This document shows, one piece after another, positions 1 to 5,907 of a stretch of 6,092 nucleotides of DNA. Origin of the DNA: an uncultured Megasphaera sp. GTDB lineage: Bacteria > Bacillota > Negativicutes > Veillonellales > Megasphaeraceae. The notes under the pieces are model-generated. The model was not told the DNA's origin, ran no database searches, and was given only the letters and a program-made list of their open reading frames with translations. How positions within the stretch are numbered: position 1 is the first letter of the stretch; each line of letters opens with the position of its first letter. Location: NCBI GenBank assembly GCA_937895695.1, contig CALBLM010000339.1, positions 1 to 6,092 of the forward strand, read 5' to 3'. The translations under genes were made by a program, and so were the position numbers.

Positions 1-256
1 CAATCAATACTTTGTCTGTTGGCTTGATAACACTGGAAAGTACGGATTCTACTCCGAATGTACCGCTTCCTTGCATGAGAATAGTTGTATAGCCCGTATC
101 AGCATGTGCTAGCTTTAATAATGCTGCGCGGATTTCCTGGGTCATTTGCTTATAATCATCATCCCATGTGCATAAATCCACCATCATTTGTTCTTTTACC
201 GTTTCCGTTGTCGTCAGCGGGCCCGGTGTTAATAATTTATATTTATTTTTATCCAT
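1..256 (-). CDS. phnW: 2-aminoethylphosphonate--pyruvate transaminase, N-terminal part (gene continues past the left edge)
   Basis: This is a PLP-dependent class V aminotransferase-fold enzyme that moves the amino group of 2-aminoethylphosphonate (2-AEP) to pyruvate, giving phosphonoacetaldehyde and alanine in the cytoplasm. Only the first 85 codons are present. The protein begins MDKNKYKLLTPGPLTT and carries the LTPGPL segment near residue 9, CTWDDDY near residue 30 and LMQGSGTFGVES near residue 60, which together are typical of PhnW. The PLP-binding lysine and the C-terminal half lie outside the window. The ATG at 256 is preceded by AAGGA with a 9-nt spacer (266-270), 23 nt after the stop of the binding-protein gene, so it is probably the last visible gene of the transporter operon. 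A related serine/alanine-glyoxylate transaminase is possible but fits the motifs less well. The same reaction run in reverse could serve phosphonate synthesis, but the linked importer favours breakdown. Confidence 0.9.
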   Translation of the reverse strand, partial: MDKNKYKLLTPGPLTTTETVKEQMMVDLCTWDDDYKQMTQEIRAALLKLAHADTGYTTILMQGSGTFGVESVLSSVIKPTDKVLI

Positions 257-279
257 CTTGATAGGTCCTTCTTTCTATG

Positions 280-1290
280 TTATTTCGTTTCGTTGCCTTT
301 AATCAATTGCTGATGTTTTTTCAATAAATCAACTGTCAGTTTTTCTTTATACTGTTTTGGATAAGTCGGTTCAAAGGATTTATCTACTGTTTCACCTTCA
401 TACAAAGCCATTGGATAGTATTTTAACAATTCGGCACGGCTGTTTTTAATAATGCATTCTGCCATTTTCATCGCCAATTCTTGTTTTTTGCTATTGCCTT
501 TATTAACAACGGCAACACCTTCTGTCAGGAAGAAATTCCCTTCTTTCGGATCAATAACTTTAATAGGCAAGCCTTTTTGTTGTTCCATCAAGCCTTGGTG
601 ACGAAGACCAAATCCAATAGCTACTTCACCGGCTTTCACTTTCTTAAGAGGGCCGGAACCGGATTTTTCCATATGCGGACCAGCGTTTGCTTCTAATACT
701 TTCAGCAACTTAGCACCATCTTGTTCGCCATACGCATCAAATACAGCTTGAGCTAACAACCAAGACGTGGAAGAACCCATAATATCCGGCAAAGAAATCT
801 TATCTTTATAGATAGGATTTGCCAAATCTTTGATCGTTGTCGGCATCGGTAAATTTTCTTTCTGCAACACGTCTGTATTGACAAAAATAGCGCCAAACTG
901 ACCGGTTGTCGGTTTATAGTATGCCGGTGTTTCCTGTAATGTCTTGGCATCAAACGTTAAATCAGCAAACATATTATTTTGTTTTTGCGCCGAATCAATA
1001 TAATATGTACTCATTGTAATCATATCGGCTTCAATATTTTTTCCTTCAGCCATGAGCTTGCCACCCAATTCCGACGTACCAAAGGACTGCATGACATATT
1101 TTCCTTCAAATCCATTATTATCTAAGGCATGTTTAAATGCATCTTGCGCTTCTGGATCTGCATTCGTATAGATGACGACTTGTTCGTCATTCGAAGCACT
1201 TTCCTCACTGCCTCCGCATCCTGCAAGACCAACGGCCATGGATATAGCCAAGCATCCTGCCAATACATACCGATACCATTTTTTCATCAT
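280..1290 (-). CDS. phnS: ABC transporter substrate-binding lipoprotein, probably for 2-aminoethylphosphonate
   Basis: This 336-residue extracytoplasmic solute-binding protein probably captures 2-AEP for the importer encoded just upstream. It has a lipoprotein signal peptide: basic MMKKWYRY, a hydrophobic stretch at residues 9-21, and the lipobox LAGC at 22-25, so Cys25 is the likely lipidated residue. A second LAGC at 10-13 lies too close to the N-terminus to be the cleavage site. The mature protein starts with a Gly/Ser/Glu-rich linker and then VVIYTNAD, the first strand typical of the periplasmic-binding-protein type 2 fold used for ferric iron, polyamines and phosphonates. The size fits the family. 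AGGAGG (1296-1301) sits 5 nt before the ATG at 1290 and 8 nt before a second in-frame ATG at 1287, so either may be used. The gene lies 31 nt after the permease and 23 nt before phnW. The substrate is inferred from phnW; an Fe3+ or other anion-binding role cannot be excluded from sequence alone. Confidence 0.82.
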   Translation of the reverse strand: MMKKWYRYVLAGCLAISMAVGLAGCGGSEESASNDEQVVIYTNADPEAQDAFKHALDNNGFEGKYVMQSFGTSELGGKLMAEGKNIEADMITMSTYYIDSAQKQNNMFADLTFDAKTLQETPAYYKPTTGQFGAIFVNTDVLQKENLPMPTTIKDLANPIYKDKISLPDIMGSSTSWLLAQAVFDAYGEQDGAKLLKVLEANAGPHMEKSGSGPLKKVKAGEVAIGFGLRHQGLMEQQKGLPIKVIDPKEGNFFLTEGVAVVNKGNSKKQELAMKMAECIIKNSRAELLKYYPMALYEGETVDKSFEPTYPKQYKEKLTVDLLKKHQQLIKGNETK

Positions 1291-1321
1291 TACATCCTCC
1301 TCAACATCTGTTCACTATGAT

Positions 1322-3043
1322 TTATATATTTGCTTCCTGCATACCTGGTTTGGAAGTCATAGCCTGCTTTTTTTTACGTTTTGTTCCCCATATCTGATTT
1401 TTCTTTTGTTTAATGGTCAATACAATATCATCATGATTTGCTAAATAATCAAAGACAACTTTAACCACAATATTCGTCAAAAAGATAAGCAGTGACAGAA
1501 CAAATACTTCATCGTATTTTTCAAAATATTGCGCCTGCGTAATCTTCGTTGTCAGGACCATCGTCCGCGCGCCTGTAACAAATACAATAGCACTAATCGT
1601 GACTAAGGCCTGTACAAAAATATAACTGAACATTTGAAATACTGTAGACATGGTATTGGGAATAATAACCCGGAAAACCGTCTTTATCCATGAATCTCCC
1701 ATTAATGCACCAGTCATTTCCCATGATGCATTCAGCTTGGACAACGATGCCTGAATCATTAAATAAGGAGTTGTAAATTCACGAACAGAATTCAATAAAA
1801 TGATGATAATAAAGGTATTTTGAATCGGTGTCCCTGTAAAGGCAAATAAGAAAGCAACACCTAATACCATACCGGGAACTGTATTAGTTATCATTGCACA
1901 AGCATCCATAAGAGTTTTGCAAATGCCGGGAAGTTTAGAACGTGTATTTACGAGTGCTGCTGCATATGCCAATATCGTGCCAATACATGCTGTCGCTCCA
2001 GCAACCAAAACGGAATGGATATACACTGTCCGAATCGAATGGTCATTTAAAATGCGATGTAATGTTTCTGTCGTAAAGGTAATCTGATAGGGCCAACTTT
2101 TAATAAAAGGCACGACGAACATAATCGCAAAGATGGCTAAAATAGTTGCAATGACTAAGATATACAAAACAGCAAACGCCGAATCTCGCAATCGATCCTT
2201 CGGTAAACTAAAGGTGCTGATTTTATTGTAGCGGAAATTGAATCGTTCCGATATCCGCAACAGCCCTAAGGCCACAATCGAAGGTATCAGCATAATCACG
2301 GCAATGGCTGAACCAGACTGAAAATTCGGTACGGCTCCCATCATTACCATATATAACTGCGTCGCTACGACGGTATATTGACCACCAATGGATGCGGGAA
2401 TCCCAAAATCAGTAAAGGATAAGAAAAACGAAAGAATAAACGAAGCCGCAATCGTTCCCATCATCGGACGGACACTCGTAATATAAAATGTCTTGAGTGG
2501 ACTATCTCCCATAATTTGCGATACGACAATAAAATGTTTATCTACATACTTAAATGCATTGTATAACAAAATAAATGCCGGTGGCAGTGTATAAATCACA
2601 TACGAAATCAGCAGGCCCCAAAAGCCATAAATGGAAAACAACTGGCTACCGACAAGTTTCGTAATCAATCCTTGTTTACCCAATGAATAGATAACCGCAA
2701 ATCCATAGGTTAAGGTCGGTAAAAACATCGGTAAAATGATAAACACTTGGACAAACGATTTAAACTTACTGGGTAAGTTCGTATAGTGCAGCCCATAGGC
2801 CAACATAAATGCCAACCCAACGGTTATGGCAGCTTCCAAGCCGGATACAGCAAAGCTATGCTGTAACGATGCGATAAATTCTTGATTTTGCAATACGGCT
2901 ACATAATTGCCCCAGCCAATCTGTCCTGACGGCAGTATAAATGATTTGCTTAACAAGGTAAGCAGCGGACAAACAACGGCGACCGCAAAAATAAGACAAA
3001 TGAAGCCGAAAATAGTTTTTAGTTCTATTCGCTCTTTCTCCAT
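1322..3043 (-). CDS. phnU: Fused two-domain ABC permease, probably for 2-aminoethylphosphonate
   Basis: This 573-residue membrane protein has two binding-protein-dependent permease domains in tandem, so one chain supplies the whole transmembrane pore. Each half carries a cytoplasmic EAA-type coupling loop that contacts the ATPase: MGDSPLKTFYITSVRP near residues 178-193 and MGDSWIKTVFRVIIPN near 448-463. About twelve hydrophobic segments are visible, and the protein ends in a basic tail. Fused permeases of this size occur in the ferric-iron (FbpB-like) and putative 2-AEP (PhnU2-like) importers; the phnW neighbour favours the latter. I chose the ATG at 3043 because AGGGG (3050-3054) lies 6 nt upstream and directly follows the ATPase stop codon (3055-3057), a layout that suggests translational coupling. 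An in-frame ATG at 3064 would add 7 residues and overlap the ATPase gene by 10 nt, but has no visible ribosome binding site. Confidence 0.85.
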   Translation of the reverse strand: MEKERIELKTIFGFICLIFAVAVVCPLLTLLSKSFILPSGQIGWGNYVAVLQNQEFIASLQHSFAVSGLEAAITVGLAFMLAYGLHYTNLPSKFKSFVQVFIILPMFLPTLTYGFAVIYSLGKQGLITKLVGSQLFSIYGFWGLLISYVIYTLPPAFILLYNAFKYVDKHFIVVSQIMGDSPLKTFYITSVRPMMGTIAASFILSFFLSFTDFGIPASIGGQYTVVATQLYMVMMGAVPNFQSGSAIAVIMLIPSIVALGLLRISERFNFRYNKISTFSLPKDRLRDSAFAVLYILVIATILAIFAIMFVVPFIKSWPYQITFTTETLHRILNDHSIRTVYIHSVLVAGATACIGTILAYAAALVNTRSKLPGICKTLMDACAMITNTVPGMVLGVAFLFAFTGTPIQNTFIIIILLNSVREFTTPYLMIQASLSKLNASWEMTGALMGDSWIKTVFRVIIPNTMSTVFQMFSYIFVQALVTISAIVFVTGARTMVLTTKITQAQYFEKYDEVFVLSLLIFLTNIVVKVVFDYLANHDDIVLTIKQKKNQIWGTKRKKKQAMTSKPGMQEANI

Positions 3044-3054
3044 ATTCTTCCCCT

Positions 3055-3828
3055 CTAATGACATGCCGCAGTATCTTCTGTATGCGGTGTTTCAAACAAA
3101 CGGAAAATATTATTCCGCTTAATTTGCAGCTGTGACAAGATGAATTTTTTAATAAAATCATCCTTCGGCGCATGAATAATTTGTTCCGGCGTATCAAACT
3201 GAGCAATTTTTCCATCATGTAGAATTAATACACGATGAGACAATGTCAGTGCTTCTTCCGGATCGTGTGTAACAATAATCGTCGTTAAATGATACTGCTT
3301 GGCAATCAACCGAATGCGTTCCTTAATGGATTCTTTGATAACACCATCCAACGCACTAAGTGGTTCGTCCAATAATAAGATTTTAGGTTTCATCACCAAA
3401 GTACGTGCTAAAGCAACACGCTGTTTCTGTCCGCCTGACAACTGACTAATGCGTTTATTTCTATGGTCTTTCAAATCCAGCAGACGAATCAAATCTTCGA
3501 CTTCTGCTTGCGTGGAAATATTCGGTTTATTGCGAAGGCCATAGACAATATTTTGATAGGCCGTCAAATTGGGGAATAAGGCATAATCCTGAAAGACAAT
3601 ATTAAATCCTCTTTTTTGCATGGGTACATGTGTCAAATCATTTCCATCATATATAATTTGGCCGCTGCTAATCGGCGTAATACCCAAAATGACATTTAAC
3701 AGGGTCGTTTTGCCACCGCCGGAAGGCCCTAAAATAGAAATAATTTCGCCATCTTCTACAGCCAACGAAATATCGTTTAGAATAACTTTATCATCATATT
3801 TTTTTATAATATGTTTTAATTCCAGCAC
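3055..3828 (-). CDS. phnT: ABC transporter ATP-binding protein, probably for 2-aminoethylphosphonate import
   Basis: This 257-residue cytoplasmic ATPase powers the importer. All nucleotide-binding motifs are intact: Walker A GPSGGGKT at 34-41, Q-loop Gln80 in VFQDYALFP, signature LSGGQ at 130-134, Walker B ILLLDEP with Asp154/Glu155, D-loop SALD at 158-161, and H-loop His188 in VTHD. The sequence resembles the polyamine/iron/phosphonate (PotA/FbpC/PhnT-like) group. At 257 residues it lacks most of the C-terminal regulatory domain found in the roughly 350-residue members. The start is GTG at 3828, 9 nt after a strong GAGGAGG site; an ATG lies closer to that site but in another frame. It is the first gene of the operon and ends in TAG 11 nt before the permease start. 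The substrate is inferred from operon context. Confidence 0.87.
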   Translation of the reverse strand: MLELKHIIKKYDDKVILNDISLAVEDGEIISILGPSGGGKTTLLNVILGITPISSGQIIYDGNDLTHVPMQKRGFNIVFQDYALFPNLTAYQNIVYGLRNKPNISTQAEVEDLIRLLDLKDHRNKRISQLSGGQKQRVALARTLVMKPKILLLDEPLSALDGVIKESIKERIRLIAKQYHLTTIIVTHDPEEALTLSHRVLILHDGKIAQFDTPEQIIHAPKDDFIKKFILSQLQIKRNNIFRLFETPHTEDTAACH

Positions 3829-3837
3829 GATTCATAT

Positions 3838-3844
3838 CCTCCTC
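3838..3844 (-). promoter_or_regulatory. Ribosome binding site that selects the GTG start of the ATPase gene
   Basis: GAGGAGG lies 9 nt before the GTG at 3828, a normal spacing, but only 2 nt before an out-of-frame ATG at 3833-3835. That ATG would encode just 13 residues (3794-3835). The spacing and the conserved ATPase N-terminus both favour GTG as the true start. Confidence 0.75.
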
Positions 3845-3859
3845 TTTTTACATAGTAGG

Positions 3860-3865
3860 AGTATA
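3860..3865 (-). promoter_or_regulatory. Possible -10 element of the 2-AEP transport operon promoter
   Basis: On the minus strand this reads TATACT, 5 of 6 matches to the sigma-A -10 consensus, about 30 nt before the ATPase start codon and downstream of the tatC terminator. No convincing -35 is found at 16-18 bp spacing, as might be expected of a promoter needing an activator. A weaker alternative -10, TACTAT, lies at 3852-3857. Some promoter is expected in the 82-bp gap; its exact position is uncertain. Confidence 0.35.
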
Positions 3866-3891
3866 TCGGTCATATGAAAGATATCCGTCAT
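3863..3891. repeat. Direct repeat of 11 bp at 18-bp period, candidate operator
   Basis: The plus strand reads ATATCGGTCAT at 3863-3873 and ATATCCGTCAT at 3881-3891, matching at 10 of 11 positions and separated by 7 bp. The copy nearer the gene overlaps the possible -10 element at 3860-3865 and the other lies upstream where an activator could bind. The pair sits in the only gap where the 2-AEP operon can be controlled. The repeat is directly visible; operator function is inferred and no regulator gene is in the window. Confidence 0.4.
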
Positions 3892-3910
3892 CATTCTGTA
3901 ACATTTGGGT

Positions 3911-3949
3911 AAATAAAAAACAGCCTATCACGCAAAAATGACAGGCTGT
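3911..3949 (-). terminator. Rho-independent terminator after tatC
   Basis: On the minus strand an 11-bp stem with one G-U pair (arms 3939-3949 and 3920-3930) closes an 8-nt loop and is followed by six T, A, then three T. It starts about 20 nt after the tatC stop and separates the tat genes from the 2-AEP operon. Confidence 0.88.
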
Positions 3950-3968
3950 ATACATACATCTATTTATG

Positions 3969-4709
3969 TTATTTTCGTAATATATATTGTACCAAAAAAA
4001 TGCTCACTTCATATAGGACAATCATCGGCACGGCAATCATTACTTGCGTAAAGATATCCGTTGTCGGCGATATGACACCGGCAAATACAAAAGCTAGGAC
4101 AATCAATATCCGTCGTTTGTGTTTTAAAAAATCTGAGGATACGATGCCTAATTTTCCTAGAAAGAAAATAATGAAAGGCAATTCAAAGACGATTCCAAAG
4201 GGCAGCATAAAAGCAATAAAAAACGATAAATAGGAACTAAGGGAAAACATGGGCTGTAGCGTATCTGTTGAAAATCCCATAAAAAATTGCACTGCTGCTG
4301 GCAAAACGAGGAAAAAAGAAAAAGCCAGGCCGGCATAAAACAAAATAACTGCCAACGGCACCAGCCATAGAACTGCATATCGTTCTGTCGGTGCTAAAGC
4401 CGGCCGTACAAATTGCCAAATTTCATAACAAAGTACCGGCAAGGTAACTAAGACACCTGTACAAACAGCAATTTCTAAATACGAAAAAAATACCTCTGTC
4501 GGACTAAAGAAATATAATTTTCCTGCCGGTACAGAAATGACGGCTATAATTTCCTCTACAAACTGATACGCTGCAATACTCGCTACAGCTACTACTGCCA
4601 AGCAGATAATAAGACGCTTACGAAATTCCTGTAAATGGCCGCTAATCGGCATATCTCCCTCCTCATTAGACTGAAGAGGTTGAATATTATGATTTTCGTT
4701 CGGTTTCAT
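3969..4709 (-). CDS. tatC: Sec-independent protein translocase subunit TatC
   Basis: TatC is the multi-spanning inner-membrane receptor of the twin-arginine pathway, which binds signal peptides of folded exported proteins. The 246-residue product has the family marks in order: HLQEFRKRL at 25-33 (Glu28 and Arg30 correspond to E. coli Glu15 and Arg17), FFSPTEVFF at 67-75, WQFVRPALAPTER at 98-110 (Glu109 corresponds to Glu103), FELP at 175-178 (Glu176 corresponds to Glu170), and SPTTDIFTQ at 213-221. Six hydrophobic segments can be traced. The start is ambiguous. ATG 4709 has GGAGG 5 nt upstream and overlaps tatA by 23 nt; ATG 4652 also has AGGAGG 5 nt upstream and gives 227 residues starting MPISGHLQEF, with no overlap. 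The longest in-frame ATG, 4742, lies deep inside tatA and is unlikely. The tatA overlap points to co-transcription. Confidence 0.95.
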   Translation of the reverse strand: MKPNENHNIQPLQSNEEGDMPISGHLQEFRKRLIICLAVVAVASIAAYQFVEEIIAVISVPAGKLYFFSPTEVFFSYLEIAVCTGVLVTLPVLCYEIWQFVRPALAPTERYAVLWLVPLAVILFYAGLAFSFFLVLPAAVQFFMGFSTDTLQPMFSLSSYLSFFIAFMLPFGIVFELPFIIFFLGKLGIVSSDFLKHKRRILIVLAFVFAGVISPTTDIFTQVMIAVPMIVLYEVSIFLVQYILRK

Positions 4710-4893
4710 TCGTACCTCCGATTTTATCCTTTTTTTCTTCATTCGTTCCTTCTACAACAGTATTCATGGCATTGCGAAATTCACGTATACTCTTGCCCAA
4801 TGCCCGGCTTACTTCCGGCAATTTTCCCGGACCAAATACAAATAATGCTACAATAAAAATAACAATCATTTCGCCTAGACCTAAGTTAAACAT
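4687..4893 (-). CDS. tatA: Twin-arginine translocase subunit TatA (TatA/E family)
   Basis: This 68-residue protein is the pore-forming subunit that works with TatC to move folded proteins across the cytoplasmic membrane. It has a short N-terminus, one membrane helix at about residues 8-20, the hinge FGPGKLPE at 20-27, an amphipathic helix (VSRALGKSIREFRNAM) and a charged tail rich in Glu, Lys and Asn. Length and layout are typical of TatA. GGGAGG with an 8-nt spacer supports the ATG at 4893. No tatB is seen beside it, as in Gram-positive-type systems where one TatA serves both roles. It overlaps the preferred tatC start by 23 nt. A terminator-like hairpin lies just upstream, and no good promoter could be assigned. 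Confidence 0.94.
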   Translation of the reverse strand: MFNLGLGEMIVIFIVALFVFGPGKLPEVSRALGKSIREFRNAMNTVVEGTNEEKKDKIGGTNETERKS

Positions 4894-4916
4894 GGTTCAA
4901 ACCTCCCTGTTATGGC

Positions 4917-4951
4917 AAAAGCAGGCATCTGACAAATTCAGATACCTGCTT
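4917..4951 (-). terminator. Terminator-like hairpin between the nitroreductase gene and tatA
   Basis: On the minus strand a 14-bp stem with one G-U pair (arms 4938-4951 and 4919-4932) closes a 5-nt loop. Counting the last stem bases, four T follow (4917-4920), so the U tract is short. It lies 35 nt after the nitroreductase stop and only 23 nt before the tatA start. It may end the nitroreductase transcript fully, partly (letting some transcription into tatA), or act as an mRNA-stabilising 5' structure. Confidence 0.7.
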
Positions 4952-4986
4952 CACGAATATACATGACGTAGTTACATCTTATCTAC

Positions 4987-5496
4987 TTAAAGATAATGAA
5001 TACGTGATGGATCATAGCGGTCTTCTCTTATCCGTTTATCCACTGCAACTGATTCTTTTGGATAGCCAAACGAAACGATAGCAAATGCCGTCAATCCATC
5101 GGGAATCCCCAAGGCACGCCGAACAACAATTTCTCTTGCTTTATACGGAGAAACGCCCAGCCATACAGCACCTAAGCCCAAATGCACAGCTTCCAATAAA
5201 ATATTTTCAACAGCTGCACTCAAATCAATAGGCACAAAATCCGGAAAACGCTGGTTATAATCACGACTACAAACGACAATAGCAATCGGAGCATTGGCCG
5301 CACAACCAGCATATGGGCTGCAATGAGCCAAATCCTGGATAATTCGTTTGTCCCGAACTACATAAAATTCCCATGGCTGCTGATTACCTGCTGATGGAGC
5401 TGCCATCGCTGCTCGTAACATTTTTTCTACTTTTTCTTCTTCTACAACTGTCGGTAAAAACTTTCTTACACTATGTCTAGCAAAGATTTCATCCAT
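4987..5496 (-). CDS. Nitroreductase-family FMN oxidoreductase
   Basis: This 169-residue protein belongs to the nitroreductase family, cytoplasmic FMN enzymes that reduce nitro compounds, quinones or similar acceptors with NAD(P)H, usually as dimers. FMN-contact motifs are visible: RHSVRKF at 7-13, APSAGNQQPWEF at 33-44, GLGAVWLGV at 107-115 and FGYPKE at 143-148. The length fits the short single-domain members often found in anaerobes. The ATG at 5496 has GGAG with a 10-nt spacer and gives the usual N-terminus just before RHSVR. An in-frame ATG at 5586 would add 30 residues, but that segment lies across the promoter and the tRNA-Leu terminator, so I reject it. The natural substrate cannot be read from sequence. 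The gene appears to be a single-gene unit between two hairpins. Confidence 0.9.
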   Translation of the reverse strand: MDEIFARHSVRKFLPTVVEEEKVEKMLRAAMAAPSAGNQQPWEFYVVRDKRIIQDLAHCSPYAGCAANAPIAIVVCSRDYNQRFPDFVPIDLSAAVENILLEAVHLGLGAVWLGVSPYKAREIVVRRALGIPDGLTAFAIVSFGYPKESVAVDKRIREDRYDPSRIHYL

Positions 5497-5535
5497 GTCA
5501 AATTCACTCCTTTGTAAACGCTGTACTGGTACTTT

Positions 5536-5564
5536 ATTATACCATACCCATTTACAAATAAAAA
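5536..5564 (-). promoter_or_regulatory. Promoter of the nitroreductase gene (extended -10)
   Basis: The minus strand has a perfect TATAAT (5536-5541) preceded by TGG, forming a TGnTATAAT extended -10. The -35 position (TTTTTA, 5559-5564, 17-bp spacer) is weak, which an extended -10 can offset. Predicted transcription would start near 5529, about 33 nt before the start codon. The -35 region falls in the T tract of the upstream tRNA terminator. Confidence 0.65.
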
Positions 5565-5601
5565 GAAAAAAAGAGTATTTCGACAACTCGAAATACTCTT
5601 T
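5561..5601 (-). terminator. Rho-independent terminator of tRNA-Leu(CAA)
   Basis: A perfect 14-bp stem (5570-5583 with 5588-5601) and a 4-nt loop are followed on the minus strand by a T-rich tail (T tract, C, T tract). It begins 1 nt after the encoded CCA of the tRNA gene, a very tight arrangement. Confidence 0.92.
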
Positions 5602-5602
5602 A

Positions 5603-5686
5603 TGGTGCCGGAGAAGGGACTTGAACCCCCACGGTGTTACCCGCCTGATTTTGAGTCAGGTGCGTCTGCCATTCCGCCACTCCGGC
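5603..5686 (-). tRNA. tRNA-Leu, anticodon CAA (reads UUG)
   Basis: The 84-nt minus-strand gene has acceptor stem GCCGGAG/CTCCGGC, discriminator A, encoded CCA (5603-5605), anticodon stem CCTGA/TCAGG with loop CTCAAAA giving anticodon CAA, a long variable arm (CGG paired with CCG) typical of class II tRNAs, and T-loop TTCAAGT. The base of the T stem has two G-U pairs, slightly weaker than usual. It has its own promoter and terminator. Confidence 0.96.
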
Positions 5687-5734
5687 ATGTCATATGCTTC
5701 GTTGTTTTTTATCTAACTCCTTGGCACAAGAAAG

Positions 5735-5762
5735 ATTATATCACAATCTGTCATTTCGTCAA
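5735..5762 (-). promoter_or_regulatory. Strong sigma-A promoter for tRNA-Leu(CAA)
   Basis: On the minus strand TTGACG (5757-5762, 5 of 6 to consensus) is followed after 16 bp by TATAAT (5735-5740, perfect), with TG at the extended -10 position. The start would be near 5728, about 42 nt before the mature tRNA 5' end. The remaining 99 bp up to the upstream terminator (5763-5861) is AT-rich and shows no gene. Confidence 0.85.
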
Positions 5763-5861
5763 GTGTTTTTTATAACTTTTTTTATAAATTATGAAAATTT
5801 CCTGTCATTACGCATATTACCCAAGTTTTGGCATCAGCGATACATATTTTTTATATGACAT

Positions 5862-5895
5862 AAAAAAAGAACCTCACGAATTATCCATGAGATCC
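5862..5895 (-). terminator. Rho-independent terminator of the tRNA-Phe/tRNA-Leu(GAG) transcript
   Basis: Starting 12 nt after the CCA of tRNA-Leu(GAG), the minus strand forms a stem of 8 bp with two G-U pairs (GGATCTCA with TGAGGTTC), extendable by two more pairs, followed by seven T (5862-5868). Confidence 0.78.
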
Positions 5896-5907
5896 ATCGG
5901 CTCTTGT

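Noticed and set aside
1129..1444. Plus-strand open frames over the start of the binding-protein gene
   Set aside because: They are antisense to the lipoprotein signal peptide and the permease C-terminus, with no recognisable domain.
2856..3218. Open frame of 120 codons on the minus strand
   Set aside because: It lies across the ATPase/permease junction in another frame, where both genes have intact conserved motifs; its peptide shows no recognisable domain.
3892..3915. Pho-box-like sequence upstream of the 2-AEP operon
   Set aside because: The stretch with CTGTAACATTT does not form the regular direct repeats of a PhoB or PhoP box.
4956..4990. Promoter for tatA based on TATATT at 4956-4961
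   Set aside because: No acceptable -35 at 16-18 bp, no TG extension in the right place, and the predicted start would fall inside the hairpin. It is kept only as a question in the findings.
5497..5586. N-terminal extension of the nitroreductase by 30 residues
   Set aside because: The extension crosses the gene's own promoter and the tRNA-Leu terminator, has no family similarity, and the ATG at 5496 has a good ribosome binding site.
5495..5716. Plus-strand open frame containing RRRDLNPHG
   Set aside because: It is the antisense of tRNA-Leu(CAA); this peptide is a well-known false translation across tRNA genes.
5842..5868. AT-only inverted repeat (TTTTTTAT and ATAAAAAA)
   Set aside because: Composition alone explains it; it includes the T tract of the tRNA-Leu(GAG) terminator and has no GC pairs.
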